Shown here: positions 8,612 through 18,255 of the stretch, piece after piece
Layout of the letters: each line of letters begins with the position of its first letter
Numbering within the stretch: the first letter of the stretch is position 1
NCBI RefSeq assembly: GCF_010548465.1
Contig: NZ_JAAGMD010000597.1
Span: forward strand, 1 to 42,791
Reading direction: 5' to 3'
Source: Streptomyces sp. SID14436
GTDB taxonomy: Bacteria > Actinomycetota > Actinomycetes > Streptomycetales > Streptomycetaceae
Length of the DNA stretch: 42,791 bases
Notes under the pieces: generated by a model
Seen by the model: only the letters and a program-made list of their open reading frames with translations
What the model was told of the DNA's origin: nothing
Databases searched by the model: none
Translations under genes and position numbers: made by a program

Positions 8612-10423
8612 ATGACGCTCCTGCCTGACGACGGCCTCGGCCTGGCCGCCGAGTTCCCCGACGCGACCCACGAGCAGTGGCAGCACCTGGTGGCCGGTGT
8701 GCTGCGCAGGTCGGGCCGGGAAACGCCGGACGACGAGGCGGAGGACGCCCTGTCCACGCTGCTGGAGGACGGCCTGCGGGTGCGTCCCCTCTACACCCGG
8801 CGCGATGCCGCCCCCGACCCGGGGCTGCCCGGCTTCCCGCCCTTCGTGCGGGGCGGGCGGGCCGAGGGGAGCCGGGTCGGCGGCTGGGACGTACGGCAGC
8901 GCCACACGGTGGCCGATCCGGCGTCGGTGCTCGCCGACCTGGAGAACGGGGTCACCTCCCTGTGGCTGGCCGTCGGCGAGCCCTCCGGCCTCCCGCTCGG
9001 CGCGCTCGGTCACGCCCTCGACGGTGTCCTCCTCGACCTGGCCCCCGTCGTGCTGGAGGCGGGCTCCGCGTTCGAGCCGGCCGCGCGGGAACTGCTGGCG
9101 CTGCACGAGGAACGGGGCGTCGCCGCGGACGCCGTGCGCGGCAACCTGGGGGCCGATCCCCTGGGCCACGAGGCCCGCACCGGCAGCGCCTTCGACACCG
9201 CGCCCGTGACGGAAACGGCCCTGCGGTGCGCCGAACGGCACCCGGGTCTGCGCGTGCTGACCGTGGACGCGCTGCCCTACCACGAGGCCGGCGGGTCCGC
9301 GGCGCAGGAACTGGGCTGCTCGCTGGCGACGGGGGTGGCCTATGTGCGCGACCTCACCGCGGCCGGGCTGAGCACGGCGCAGGCGCTGGCGCAGCTGGAG
9401 TTCCGGTACGCCGCCACCGCCGACCAGTTCCTGACCGTCGCCAAGCTGCGTGCCGCACGCCGGCTGTGGGCGCGGGTGGCCGAGGTCTGCGGGGAGCCGC
9501 GGGCGGGCGGGCAGCTCCAGCACGCGGTGACCTCACCGGTGATGATGACGCGCCGCGACCCGTGGGTGAACATGCTGCGCACCACCGTCGCCACCCTGGC
9601 CGCCGGAGTGGGGGGTGCCGACTCCGTGACCGTGCTGCCCTTCGACCACGCGCTGGGTCTGCCGGACGCGTTCGCCCGCCGGATCGCCCGCAACACCTCC
9701 ACGATCCTCATCGAGGAGGCGCACCTGTCGAAGGTGATCGACCCGGCCGGCGGCTCCTGGTACGTGGAACGGCTCACCGATGAACTCGCCCACGCCGCCT
9801 GGGAGTTCTTCCAGGACATCGAGAAGGCGGGCGGTCAGGCCGCCGCCCTGCGCTCCGGGACGGTCGGCGAACGGCTCGCCGGGACCTGGGCGGTGCGCAG
9901 CGCGAAGCTGGCGAAGCGGCGGGAACCGGTCACCGGGGTCAGCGAGTTCCCGCACCTGGCCGAGAAGCCGGTGGTCCGCGCGTCCGTGCCCGAACCGCCG
10001 GGCGGGGGCCTGCCGCGGGTGCGGCGGGACGAGGCGTTCGAGGCGCTGCGGGCCCGCTCCGACGCCCACCTGGCCGCCACCGGCGCCCGGCCGCGCATCC
10101 ATCTGACCGCCCTGGGCCCGGCCGCCGCGCACACCGCCCGGCTCACCTTCGCCGCCAACCTCTTCCAGGCCGGCGGCATCGAGCCCGTCACCGAGGGCGG
10201 CTTCGCGGACAGCGGGGCGCGGGAGGTGTGCCTGTGCTCCAGCGACGCGCTGTACGAGGAGCAGGCCGCGACCGCGGCCGCCGCGCTGCGTGAGGCGGGC
10301 GCCGAGCACGTGTTCCTCGCGGGCCGTCCGGGAGCGTATCCGGGCGTCGACAGCTACGTCTTCGCCGGCTGTGACGCCGTCGCCGTGCTCTCCGCAGCCC
10401 TCGACCGCATGGGAGTGTCCTGA
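8612..10423 (+). CDS. mutA: Methylmalonyl-CoA mutase small (beta) subunit
   Basis: Non-catalytic subunit of the B12-dependent mutase interconverting (R)-methylmalonyl-CoA and succinyl-CoA, feeding propionyl-CoA carbon into the TCA cycle or supplying methylmalonyl-CoA for polyketides. 603 aa, usual length. The barrel half shows family segments such as [29 protein letters not shown]. The C-terminal Rossmann-like domain lacks the DxHxxG cobalamin motif, as expected for this subunit. The ATG at 8612 has no SD, but TAACAT (8600-8605) lies 6 nt upstream, so the mRNA is probably leaderless. The stop TGA overlaps the ATG of mutB (TGATG at 10421-10425), indicating translational coupling and 1:1 synthesis. 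Confidence 0.95.
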   Translation: MTLLPDDGLGLAAEFPDATHEQWQHLVAGVLRRSGRETPDDEAEDALSTLLEDGLRVRPLYTRRDAAPDPGLPGFPPFVRGGRAEGSRVGGWDVRQRHTVADPASVLADLENGVTSLWLAVGEPSGLPLGALGHALDGVLLDLAPVVLEAGSAFEPAARELLALHEERGVAADAVRGNLGADPLGHEARTGSAFDTAPVTETALRCAERHPGLRVLTVDALPYHEAGGSAAQELGCSLATGVAYVRDLTAAGLSTAQALAQLEFRYAATADQFLTVAKLRAARRLWARVAEVCGEPRAGGQLQHAVTSPVMMTRRDPWVNMLRTTVATLAAGVGGADSVTVLPFDHALGLPDAFARRIARNTSTILIEEAHLSKVIDPAGGSWYVERLTDELAHAAWEFFQDIEKAGGQAAALRSGTVGERLAGTWAVRSAKLAKRREPVTGVSEFPHLAEKPVVRASVPEPPGGGLPRVRRDEAFEALRARSDAHLAATGARPRIHLTALGPAAAHTARLTFAANLFQAGGIEPVTEGGFADSGAREVCLCSSDALYEEQAATAAAALREAGAEHVFLAGRPGAYPGVDSYVFAGCDAVAVLSAALDRMGVS

Positions 10424-12600
10424 TGTCCATCCCCGACTTCTCCACGATCGGGCTGGGGTCGCCGTCCTCCGGCGCCGGCCCCGACGAGTGGCGCGCGGCG
10501 GTGAAGAAGGCCGCCGACGGCGACGACCTGCTCTGGGAGACGCCGGAGGGGATCGACGTCAAGCCCCTGTACACCGGGCAGGACCTGGAGGGCCTGGACT
10601 TCCTGGACACCTTCCCCGGCGTCGCCCCGTATCTGCGGGGCCCGTACCCGACGATGTACGTGAACCAGCCGTGGACGATCCGCCAGTACGCGGGCTTCTC
10701 CACGGCCGAGGAGTCCAACGCCTTCTACCGCCGCAATCTGGCCGCGGGGCAGAAGGGGCTGTCGGTCGCCTTCGACCTGCCCACGCACCGGGGCTACGAC
10801 AGCGACCACCCGCGGGTGACCGGTGACGTCGGCATGGCGGGCGTGGCGATCGACTCGATCTACGACATGCGCCAGCTGTTCGACGGCATCCCGCTGGACC
10901 GCATGACGGTGTCGATGACGATGAACGGCGCGGTGCTGCCGGTGCTGGCGCTGTACATCGTGGCGGCGGAGGAGCAGGGCGTACCGCCCGAGAAGCTGGC
11001 CGGGACCATCCAGAACGACATCCTCAAGGAGTTCATGGTCCGCAACACGTACATCTATCCGCCGAAGCCGTCGATGCGGATCATCTCCGACATCTTCGCG
11101 TACACCTCGCAGCGGATGCCGCGCTACAACTCCATCTCCATCTCCGGCTACCACATCCAGGAGGCGGGTGCGACGGCCGATCTGGAGCTGGCGTACACGC
11201 TCGCCGACGGGGTGGAGTACATCCGGGCGGGGCGGGAGGCCGGCCTGGACGTGGACGCGTTCGCGCCGCGGCTGTCGTTCTTCTGGGCGATCGGCATGAA
11301 CTTCTTCATGGAGATCGCCAAGCTGCGGGCGGCCCGCCTGCTGTGGGCCAAGCTGGTGCGGCAGTTCGACCCGCAGAACGCCAAGTCGCTGTCGCTGCGC
11401 ACCCATTCGCAGACCTCCGGCTGGTCGCTGACCGCGCAGGACGTGTTCAACAACGTCACCCGCACCTGCGTGGAGGCGATGGCCGCCACTCAGGGCCACA
11501 CCCAGTCGCTGCACACCAACGCCCTCGACGAGGCGCTCGCCCTGCCCACCGACTTCTCCGCCCGCATCGCCCGCAACACGCAACTGCTGCTCCAGCAGGA
11601 GTCCGGGACGACCCGGGTGATCGACCCCTGGGGCGGCAGTGCCTACGTGGAGCGGCTGACGTACGACCTCGCGCGCCGCGCCTGGCGGCACATCGAGGAG
11701 GTGGAGCAGGCCGGCGGCATGGCGCAGGCCATCGACGCGGGCATCCCCAAGCTGCGGGTGGAGGAGGCCGCCGCCCGCACCCAGGCCCGGATCGACTCGG
11801 GGCGGCAGCCGGTGATCGGGGTGAACAAGTACCGGGTGGAGACGGACGAGCAGATCGACGTGCTCAAGGTCGACAACTCCTCGGTGCGCGCCCAGCAGAT
11901 CGCCAAGCTGCGGCGGCTGCGCGAGGAACGGGACGAGACCGCCTGCCGCGACGCGCTGGACGCCCTGACCCGGGCGGCCGGCGGGGAGGGCAACCTGCTG
12001 GAGCTGGCGGTGCGGGCGGCCCGGGCGAAGGCGACGGTCGGTGAGATCAGCGACGCCCTGGAGAAGGTGTACGGGCGGCACGCCGGGCAGATCCGTACGA
12101 TCTCCGGTGTGTACCGCAACGAGACGGGGGAGTCACCGGCCGTGGAACGCACCCGGACGGTGGTGGACGCCTTCGCCGACGCCGAGGGGCGGCGGCCGCG
12201 CATCCTGGTCGCCAAGATGGGCCAGGACGGTCACGACCGGGGCCAGAAGGTGATCGCGACGGCCTTCGCCGACCTCGGTTTCGACGTGGACGTCGGCCCG
12301 CTGTTCCAGACGCCGGGCGAGGTCGCCCGGCAGGCCGTGGAGGCGGACGTGCACATCGTGGGCGTGTCGTCGCTGGCCGCGGGGCACCTCACCCTCGTCC
12401 CTGCGCTGCGCGAGGCGCTCGCCGAGGAGGGACGGGAGGACATCATGGTCGTCGTCGGCGGGGTGATCCCGCCGCAGGACGTGCCCGTCCTGCTGGAGAT
12501 GGGCGCGGCGGCCGTGTTCCCGCCCGGCACGGTCATCCCGGACGCGGCCCGTGACCTGGTGGAGCGGCTGGCGGGTGCCCTCGGGCACGACGAGCTGTGA
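10423..12600 (+). CDS. mutB: Methylmalonyl-CoA mutase large (alpha) subunit
   Basis: Catalytic subunit of methylmalonyl-CoA mutase, 725 aa. The N-terminal TIM barrel binds the CoA ester ([39 protein letters not shown]). The C-terminal cobalamin domain carries the DxHxxG motif as D602-G-H604-D-R-G607, where His replaces dimethylbenzimidazole as the lower ligand (base-off/His-on). The start overlaps the mutA stop. meaB follows within 12 nt, so the three genes form one operon. The cofactor can be linked to the cobalamin import and synthesis genes at the right end of the window. Confidence 0.97.
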   Translation: MSIPDFSTIGLGSPSSGAGPDEWRAAVKKAADGDDLLWETPEGIDVKPLYTGQDLEGLDFLDTFPGVAPYLRGPYPTMYVNQPWTIRQYAGFSTAEESNAFYRRNLAAGQKGLSVAFDLPTHRGYDSDHPRVTGDVGMAGVAIDSIYDMRQLFDGIPLDRMTVSMTMNGAVLPVLALYIVAAEEQGVPPEKLAGTIQNDILKEFMVRNTYIYPPKPSMRIISDIFAYTSQRMPRYNSISISGYHIQEAGATADLELAYTLADGVEYIRAGREAGLDVDAFAPRLSFFWAIGMNFFMEIAKLRAARLLWAKLVRQFDPQNAKSLSLRTHSQTSGWSLTAQDVFNNVTRTCVEAMAATQGHTQSLHTNALDEALALPTDFSARIARNTQLLLQQESGTTRVIDPWGGSAYVERLTYDLARRAWRHIEEVEQAGGMAQAIDAGIPKLRVEEAAARTQARIDSGRQPVIGVNKYRVETDEQIDVLKVDNSSVRAQQIAKLRRLREERDETACRDALDALTRAAGGEGNLLELAVRAARAKATVGEISDALEKVYGRHAGQIRTISGVYRNETGESPAVERTRTVVDAFADAEGRRPRILVAKMGQDGHDRGQKVIATAFADLGFDVDVGPLFQTPGEVARQAVEADVHIVGVSSLAAGHLTLVPALREALAEEGREDIMVVVGGVIPPQDVPVLLEMGAAAVFPPGTVIPDAARDLVERLAGALGHDEL

Positions 12601-12612
12601 GCCGGTGACGTG

Positions 12613-13662
12613 ATGGCCCTCGATCTGGACGCGTACGTCAAGGGTGTCCTCGACGGCAGGCGGGCGGTCGTCGCCCGGGCGATCACCCTCGTCGAGTCCA
12701 CCCGGCCCCGGCACCGTGCGCTCGCCCAGCGGCTGCTGACGGAGCTGCTGCCGCACAGCGGGCGGGCGCGGCGGATCGGCATCAGCGGGGTGCCGGGCGT
12801 GGGCAAGTCGACGTTCACCGACGCCTTCGGCACGATGCTGACGGGGCTCGGCCACCGGGTGGCGGTCCTGGCCGTCGACCCGTCGTCGACCCGCACCGGC
12901 GGTTCGATCCTGGGCGACAAGACCCGGATGGAGCGTCTGGCCGTCGACCCGGCGGCGTTCGTCCGCCCCTCCCCCACGGCCGGTACGCTCGGCGGCGTCG
13001 CGAAGGCGACCCGCGAGTCGATCGTGGTGATGGAGGCGGCCGGTTACGACGTCGTGCTGGTGGAGACGGTCGGGGTCGGCCAGTCCGAGACGGCGGTCGC
13101 CGACATGGTGGACTCCTTCCTGCTGCTCACCCTGGCCCGCACCGGCGACCAGTTGCAGGGCATCAAGAAGGGCGTGCTGGAGCTGGCCGACGTCATCGCG
13201 GTCAACAAGGCCGACGGCCCGCACGAGCGGGACGCCCGCGCGGCGGCGCGTGAACTGGCCGGGGCGCTGCGGCTGATGCACGGCAAGGACGCCTTCTGGA
13301 CGCCTCCCGTGCTCAGTTGCAGCGCGCGCGAGTCGACCGGGCTCGACGCGGTCTGGGAACGGCTGGAGCAGCACCGGGCGTTGCTGGACTCCACGGGCCG
13401 GCTCGCCGCCAAGCGGCGGACCCAGCAGGTCGACTGGCTGTGGGCGATGGTCCGGGACGAACTCCTGGACCGGCTGCACGCCGACCCGGCGGTGCGCTCC
13501 CTCGCCCCCGGGCTCGAACAGCAGGTGCGGGACGGCGGGTTGACGGCGACCCTGGCCGCCGAACGCATCCTGGACGCCTTCACGGGCGGCGCGCCCTCCG
13601 CCGGGCCGCCGGGCCCTGCGGCCCCCCCGGCCGCCCCGGCCACACCGCCCGCTGCCGAGTGA
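12613..13662 (+). CDS. meaB: MeaB/ArgK-family GTPase, methylmalonyl-CoA mutase chaperone
   Basis: G3E-type P-loop GTPase that gates adenosylcobalamin loading into, and protects, methylmalonyl-CoA mutase. About 349 aa. Walker A G59-VPGVGK-S66-T67, the ETVGVGQSE switch segment, and the NKAD guanine-specificity motif at about nt 13203-13214. The tail is Ala/Pro-rich and poorly conserved. It lies immediately downstream of mutB with a 12-nt gap. The start is ambiguous between GTG 12610 and ATG 12613; I chose the ATG, and neither has a strong SD. The older names ArgK or 'LAO/AO transport ATPase' belong to the same family. Confidence 0.94.
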   Translation: MALDLDAYVKGVLDGRRAVVARAITLVESTRPRHRALAQRLLTELLPHSGRARRIGISGVPGVGKSTFTDAFGTMLTGLGHRVAVLAVDPSSTRTGGSILGDKTRMERLAVDPAAFVRPSPTAGTLGGVAKATRESIVVMEAAGYDVVLVETVGVGQSETAVADMVDSFLLLTLARTGDQLQGIKKGVLELADVIAVNKADGPHERDARAAARELAGALRLMHGKDAFWTPPVLSCSARESTGLDAVWERLEQHRALLDSTGRLAAKRRTQQVDWLWAMVRDELLDRLHADPAVRSLAPGLEQQVRDGGLTATLAAERILDAFTGGAPSAGPPGPAAPPAAPATPPAAE

Positions 13663-13700
13663 CCGGGCGGGACTGCGGCACGTGAGCAGCGCCGTGCGGC

Positions 13701-13722
13701 GCGGCGGCCGTCGGCCGGCCGC
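13701..13722. terminator. Weak hairpin between convergent meaB and fhuF-like genes
   Basis: GCGGCGGCCG-TC-GGCCGGCCGC can fold with one bulge and lies exactly between the convergent stops. GC-rich and imperfect, so low confidence. Confidence 0.3.
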
Positions 13723-14538
13723 TCAGCGTACGGACGTATCGCGGCGCGCGGCCCGCCGGGGCGGGCGGTCGGCCAGCCCGCAGTCACCGCACTTCGAGCC
13801 GTTCGGCGCGCGGTAGTAGAGGCAGCAGCTCACGCGGCGGAACGCCAGGTCGGGGCCGGTGAGGACGCCGGTGCCCGCCAGGCGTCCGGTGCCCAGCAGT
13901 TCGGTCGTGAGAGCGGTGAGCGGTCCGCGTACGGCGGGCCGCAGGGCGAGCAGGGCGTGGGCCGCTCCGGCCAGCGCGGACGCCGAGTTGCCGTCCAGCA
14001 GGCGTGGGGCGACCTTGACGCGCAGTCCGTCGGCCAGGGCCGACAAGTGGCCGGTCACCTGCTCGTACAGGGCGCGCGCGGGGCCGGCGTCGAGCCGGTC
14101 GGCGTACCGGCCGGCTGGCCGTGGCAGCCGCAGGGCGGGGCCGTCGTCGGCCCGCTGGAGTCCCTCCAGGTCGAGGACGATGCCGTGCAGGACGGCGCAG
14201 GCCAGGACGGGTGACCAGAGGCGGGCGGCGTGACCGAGCTGGGCGATGGAGACATCGACGCGCGGCTCGGTGGTGCGGTGGAGGCGGGCGACCGCCGCGG
14301 CGAGGTCGGTGAAACCCGTCGCGTAGGAGCGGGCGACCGGGTGCCAGCCGTCGTCCGGGCCGCCGGCCCGCAGATCGAAGAACCCGCCGAGACCGGCCAC
14401 GTCGTGCAGGGCGGCGGTGACGGACGCGGCCGGGGCGCGGGCGTCCTGCACGGCTCGGTCCTCCCTCTGCACTCCTGCGACGGTTCCTGCATCATCCCAT
14501 CCCGGGTCCTGCGCGTCGCGGGCCCCCGGGGCGGTCAT
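13723..14538 (-). CDS. FhuF-type (2Fe-2S) ferric-siderophore reductase-like protein
   Basis: 271-aa cytosolic protein of the FhuF / siderophore-iron reductase type. The diagnostic feature is the C-terminal 2Fe-2S motif C-C-x10-C-x2-C: C238, C239 (RVSCCLYYR), C250 and C253 (KCGDCG). The family reduces Fe(III)-siderophores to free the iron. The start ATG at 14538 overlaps the stop of the upstream membrane ferric-reductase-like gene in an ATGA, which decides this start and shows translational coupling. No siderophore transporter or biosynthesis gene lies nearby, so the substrate is unknown. Confidence 0.85.
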   Translation of the reverse strand: MTAPGARDAQDPGWDDAGTVAGVQREDRAVQDARAPAASVTAALHDVAGLGGFFDLRAGGPDDGWHPVARSYATGFTDLAAAVARLHRTTEPRVDVSIAQLGHAARLWSPVLACAVLHGIVLDLEGLQRADDGPALRLPRPAGRYADRLDAGPARALYEQVTGHLSALADGLRVKVAPRLLDGNSASALAGAAHALLALRPAVRGPLTALTTELLGTGRLAGTGVLTGPDLAFRRVSCCLYYRAPNGSKCGDCGLADRPPRRAARRDTSVR

Positions 14539-15521
14539 TCGGTCGCCTGCTCGTGCGGGGCCGTGGCGGGCGGATGCGTCGGCCGGTCCCGTCCGCCGTC
14601 ACGGCCGGACACCACGACGGCCAGCAGCCCCAGGACGACGGCTGCGACGGCGACCCGTCCTGCCGCCCGGAGCCACCAGCCCGGCCGGCCCCCGCGCCCG
14701 CCTCCGCCCGGGGAGCCGAGCCGCTCGGCCCGCCGGGCCGGTCTCAGCAGGCGCAGCAACAGCAGGACGGCGATCGGCAGTTGCAGCAGCCACAGCAGCG
14801 TGCGCGGCCATGCTCCGAACCAGACGTTGGTCCCGTACAGCAGGGTGTGCCAGACGCTCAGCACGTAGACGGCGATGACGAAGCGGTGCAGCCGGCGCCA
14901 GGTGTTGGCTCCGATGCGGTGGCGGACGTAGAACAGCAGGCCCAGCGGAATCGCGAGGTAGAGGGCGGCCTGTCCGATCGGGATGGCGATCCGGCCGGTG
15001 CCGGAGTCGTACCAGCCGGGCACGAAGGTGTCCGCGAAGGCCACCCACAGGCGCTTCGCCCACCCCACCTCGGACTCGTAGCGGACGAGTTCCGCCGCGA
15101 ACATCAGGGCGTGGGCCAGCATCAGCGCCGTCGTCGACAGGCTGGTGGTGCGGTGCCAGCGCTCCAGGACCGGCCGGGAGACGGGCAGGCGGACCGGCCG
15201 GGGGCCCGACAGCAGGAGACCGAGCATGACCGTGCCCCAGGCCCACAGCAGCGCCGACCAGCCGAACGCCTGGCTGAGCAGGTACATCCAGTAGGTGCGG
15301 GGATCGTCCATGAACGGCATGACGGCGACGGTGTCCGAGGCGCCCGATTCCATGCGCGCGTACAGGAGCGCGAAGACGAGCGCCGTGACCACCACCGCCG
15401 CGGTGGCGTCGGGGAGGGCGGACCGCAGGTCGCCGCGCAGCCCGGCGCGGCCGCCGGGAGGCCGTCGCTCTCCGGGCCGGACCGCTGCGCCGTCCTCGTC
15501 CGGAGTGGGGTCCGACAGCAT
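14535..15521 (-). CDS. Ferric-reductase-like transmembrane protein
   Basis: A 328-aa integral membrane protein with about six hydrophobic spans (first TAAVVVTALVFALLYA, last LLWLLQLPIAVLLLLRLL). Two helices carry paired histidines about 14 residues apart (WHRTTSLSTTALMLAHAL and LHRFVIAVYVLSVWHTL), the pattern for two transmembrane haems in the ferric reductase/NOX-like fold. No FAD/NAD-binding domain is fused, so an electron donor must be separate. The ATG at 15521 has GGGAGG 5 nt upstream; the in-frame GTG at 15545 lacks this, so I chose 15521. It overlaps the FhuF-like gene (ATGA), suggesting the pair works together in iron reduction. Confidence 0.82.
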   Translation of the reverse strand: MLSDPTPDEDGAAVRPGERRPPGGRAGLRGDLRSALPDATAAVVVTALVFALLYARMESGASDTVAVMPFMDDPRTYWMYLLSQAFGWSALLWAWGTVMLGLLLSGPRPVRLPVSRPVLERWHRTTSLSTTALMLAHALMFAAELVRYESEVGWAKRLWVAFADTFVPGWYDSGTGRIAIPIGQAALYLAIPLGLLFYVRHRIGANTWRRLHRFVIAVYVLSVWHTLLYGTNVWFGAWPRTLLWLLQLPIAVLLLLRLLRPARRAERLGSPGGGGRGGRPGWWLRAAGRVAVAAVVLGLLAVVVSGRDGGRDRPTHPPATAPHEQATE

Positions 15522-15666
15522 CAGGGCCTCCCGGGCACGGTGCACCGCGGGGCGGTGCGCATGTGGCGTGAGGCAACCAGTCTGGCCGAGGGGGCCGGTG
15601 ATCGCCGAGGCGTTATCCGGCCAGAGGTGCGGCGCGCAACGCGCGAGGCGGCAGCAGCCTCGCTTT

Positions 15667-15690
15667 GTCTAGACCTATTATGTCTAGACC
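15667..15690. promoter_or_regulatory. Two dre-like (DasR) boxes upstream of the GH3 gene
   Basis: The perfect 9-mer GTCTAGACC occurs twice, at 15667-15675 and 15682-15690, 15 bp apart. GTCTAGAC is the core of the DasR-responsive element (consensus ACTGGTCTAGACCAGT-like) found before chitinase and N-acetylglucosamine genes in Streptomyces. Its position about 105 nt before an N-acetylglucosaminidase-type gene fits DasR control. The flanking bases deviate from the full 16-mer. Confidence 0.7.
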
Positions 15691-15793
15691 TCTTGCCCCG
15701 GCCAGGATCCGCGGGCTACGTTGCGCGCTGTTCGGCTCCCCTGGTGATTCCCGCAACTCCCCTGACCAGCAAGGCTGGAAGGAGCATGCCCGC

Positions 15794-17620
15794 ATGCAGG
15801 ACCGAAGCCCGTCCAGACGAACAGTGATCGCCTCCGCGGCCGTGGTCGCCGCGAGCGCCACGGGTGTCGTGGGCGCGACGGCCACCCCCGCGGCCGCCCA
15901 CCGGCGCGACCGGCGCCTGAAGAAGATCCTCTCCGGGATGAGCACCGAGGCGAAGGTCGGCCAGCTGTTCGTGCCGTACTTCTACGGCTCGTCGGCGACC
16001 TCCCCCAGCCAGTTCGACCAGGAGCGCAACCTCAGCGAACTCGGTGTCCGCACCGTGGCCGAACTCATCGCCAAGTACCACCTCGGCGGTGTCATCTACT
16101 TCCAGGGCTGGACGAACAACATCCACGACCCCCGGCAGATCGCGGACCTGACGAACGGTATCCAGCGGGCCTCCCTCGCCCTGCCCACCCCCGTCCCGTC
16201 GCTGATCTCCATCGACCAGGAGCACGGGGCCAACGTCCGGGTCGGCGACGGCGCCACCCAGCTGCCGGGGGCGATGGCGCTCGGCGCGGGCCGTTCGCTG
16301 TCCGACGCGCGCACCGCCGGGCGCATCTCCGGCACCGAACTCGCCGCCCTGGGCATCCACCAGAACTTCGCCCCGGTCGCCGACGTCAACGTCAACCCGG
16401 CCAACCCCATCATCAACATCCGTTCCTTCGGTGCCGATCCGCGCGAGGTCGGCCGCATGGTGGCCGCCCAGGTGACGGGCTACCAGCAGGCCGGAGTCGT
16501 GGCCTGCGCCAAGCACTTCCCCGGCCACGGCGACACCGGGCAGGACAGCCACACCGAGCTGCCCGTCATCACCCACACCCGAGAGGAGTGGGAACGCATC
16601 GACGCCCCGCCCTTCCGGGCCGCCATCGCCGCCGGCGTCGACTCGATCATGACCGCGCACCTCCAGGTGCCCGCGCTCGACCCCAGCAACGACCCGGCCA
16701 CCCTGTCCCCCACGATCCTTCAGGGCGTGCTGCGCGGCGAACTCGGCTTCGACGGCGTGATCGTCACCGACGCCCTCAACATGCAGGGGGTGCGCACCAA
16801 GTACGGCGACGACCGCGTGCCCGTCCTCGCCCTCAAGGCCGGCGCCGACCAGCTGCTGTTCCCGCCGGACATCGACGTCGCCTACCACGGCGTCCTGGCC
16901 GCCGTCCGCAGCGGGGAGATCGCCGAGGACCGGCTGAACGAGTCCGTGCTGCGCATCCTGCGGGTGAAGGACAAGGCCGGTCTGCTCAGCGGCAGCCCCT
17001 ACGTGTCGCGCAGAGAGGTCGACCGGGTGGTCGGCGCCCGCGCGCACCGCCTCGCCGCCGCCCGGATCGCCGAGCGCACCACCACCCTGCTGGTCAACCG
17101 GGGCAGGACGCTGCCGCTGCGGCGCCGGCACCGCAAGCTGCTCGTGGTCGGCGCCAGCCCGGCCTTCCCGACCGACGGCACCCGCACCACCGTGCCGGAA
17201 CTGGCCAGGGCGTTCGACGAACTGGGCTACAGCACCACCCACCTCGCCACCGGCCGCACCCCCGACGCGGCGAAGATCGACGAGGCGGTGTCCGCCGCGC
17301 GGGGCCGGGACGCGGTGATCGTCACCACCGACAACGTCGGCGCGCCCAGCACCCAGCGCACCCTGGTGACCCGGCTGCTCGCGACGGGCGTGCCCGTCGT
17401 CCACCTCGCGGTGCGCAACCCCTACGACATCGCCCACCTCGGCGACGTCCCCGCCTCCCTGGCCTCCTACTGCTGGACCGAGGTCGAACTGCGCGCCGCC
17501 GCCCGGGTGATCGCCGGCCGTGTCGACCCGCGCGGCCGGCTGCCCGTGCCCGTCCCCCGGGCCGACGATCCGGACCGGATCCTCTTCCGCTCCGGACACG
17601 GCCTGTCGTACGACGACTGA
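15794..17620 (+). CDS. Exported GH3 beta-N-acetylhexosaminidase (NagZ-like)
   Basis: A 608-aa family 3 glycoside hydrolase of the NagZ branch, expected to release N-acetylglucosamine from chito-oligosaccharides or peptidoglycan fragments. The KHFPGHGDTGQDSH segment carries the Asp-His dyad loop peculiar to this branch, and VIVTDALNMQGV carries the nucleophile Asp. An extra C-terminal GH3_C-like domain (about 400-608) makes it longer than the ~340-aa cytosolic NagZ. The N-terminus SRRTVIASAAVVAASA with a PAAA cleavage site looks like a Tat signal. The ATG at 15794 has GGAAGGAG about 9 nt upstream; longer in-frame starts at 15665 or 15680 would overlap the dre boxes. Two dre-like boxes upstream suggest DasR control, consistent with an aminosugar substrate. 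Confidence 0.88.
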   Translation: MQDRSPSRRTVIASAAVVAASATGVVGATATPAAAHRRDRRLKKILSGMSTEAKVGQLFVPYFYGSSATSPSQFDQERNLSELGVRTVAELIAKYHLGGVIYFQGWTNNIHDPRQIADLTNGIQRASLALPTPVPSLISIDQEHGANVRVGDGATQLPGAMALGAGRSLSDARTAGRISGTELAALGIHQNFAPVADVNVNPANPIINIRSFGADPREVGRMVAAQVTGYQQAGVVACAKHFPGHGDTGQDSHTELPVITHTREEWERIDAPPFRAAIAAGVDSIMTAHLQVPALDPSNDPATLSPTILQGVLRGELGFDGVIVTDALNMQGVRTKYGDDRVPVLALKAGADQLLFPPDIDVAYHGVLAAVRSGEIAEDRLNESVLRILRVKDKAGLLSGSPYVSRREVDRVVGARAHRLAAARIAERTTTLLVNRGRTLPLRRRHRKLLVVGASPAFPTDGTRTTVPELARAFDELGYSTTHLATGRTPDAAKIDEAVSAARGRDAVIVTTDNVGAPSTQRTLVTRLLATGVPVVHLAVRNPYDIAHLGDVPASLASYCWTEVELRAAARVIAGRVDPRGRLPVPVPRADDPDRILFRSGHGLSYDD

Positions 17621-17626
17621 CGCCGG

Positions 17627-18085
17627 TCAGCCCTCACGCCGGGCGCATTCGGCCCACACCGTCTTGCCGCCCGGCGGGCAGGGCTCGCAGCCCCACGCGT
17701 CCGCGAGGGCGGCGACCAGGAGCAGGCCGCGCCCCGACTCCCCGTCGGCACCCGCGGCCGACACGGGCACGGGCCGGCGTTCGCCCCGCGCGTCGGTGAC
17801 CTCGATGCGCAGGGTGGTGGCCGTCAGGGTCAGGGCCAGGCGTGCGTGGCGGCCCCTCACCCGGCCGTGCAGGGCGGCGTTCGCCGTCAGTTCGGCGACG
17901 AGGAGGCGGGCCGTGGCCGTGCTCTCGTCGTCGTCGGCCTCCGGCCCGCCCCGCCGGTCCGTCAGCCACCGCTCGGCGGCGTGGCGCGCGGTGTGCGCGC
18001 CGCGCGCCGTGGCGGCGAACACGGTGCGGAAGTGGGCGGCGCCCACCGTCGGTTCATCAGGTGCGGTGACGATTTCCTGTTTCAC
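17627..18085 (-). CDS. HATPase_c ATP-binding regulatory protein (anti-sigma-factor-like)
   Basis: A 152-aa GHKL-fold single-domain protein of the type abundant in Streptomyces (RsbW/SpoIIAB-like). The N-box is ELTANAALHG (about 74-83), the Asp box IEVTDARGE (about 107-115) and the glycine box GESGRGLLLV. It ends with the conserved tail WGCEPCPPGGKTVWAEC. The start is GTG at 18085. It is divergent from the XRE/DUF397 pair, an association seen in whiJ/abaA-type clusters in Streptomyces. A fragment matching its last ~18 residues recurs at 25172-25229. Confidence 0.86.
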   Translation of the reverse strand: MKQEIVTAPDEPTVGAAHFRTVFAATARGAHTARHAAERWLTDRRGGPEADDDESTATARLLVAELTANAALHGRVRGRHARLALTLTATTLRIEVTDARGERRPVPVSAAGADGESGRGLLLVAALADAWGCEPCPPGGKTVWAECARREG

Positions 18086-18255
18086 CTCACCGAGGGTGAC
18101 CGAGTCGCCCTACCGTGGGGAGCCCTCGGGGCCGTACGCAGGGTGACTGTCCCGGTGCGGACGGTGTGCCGTACGGGTGTCCGGCCGTGCCCCGGCGGGA
18201 TCCTCGCCGGTTCGTCCCCGGTACACGGAGCGATCAGGGTGGGTGGTGGTGCGGC

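Noticed and set aside
15716..17599. Long minus-strand frame opposite the GH3 gene
   Set aside because: Antisense shadow with no recognisable domain; the plus-strand protein has clear GH3 motifs and a signal peptide.
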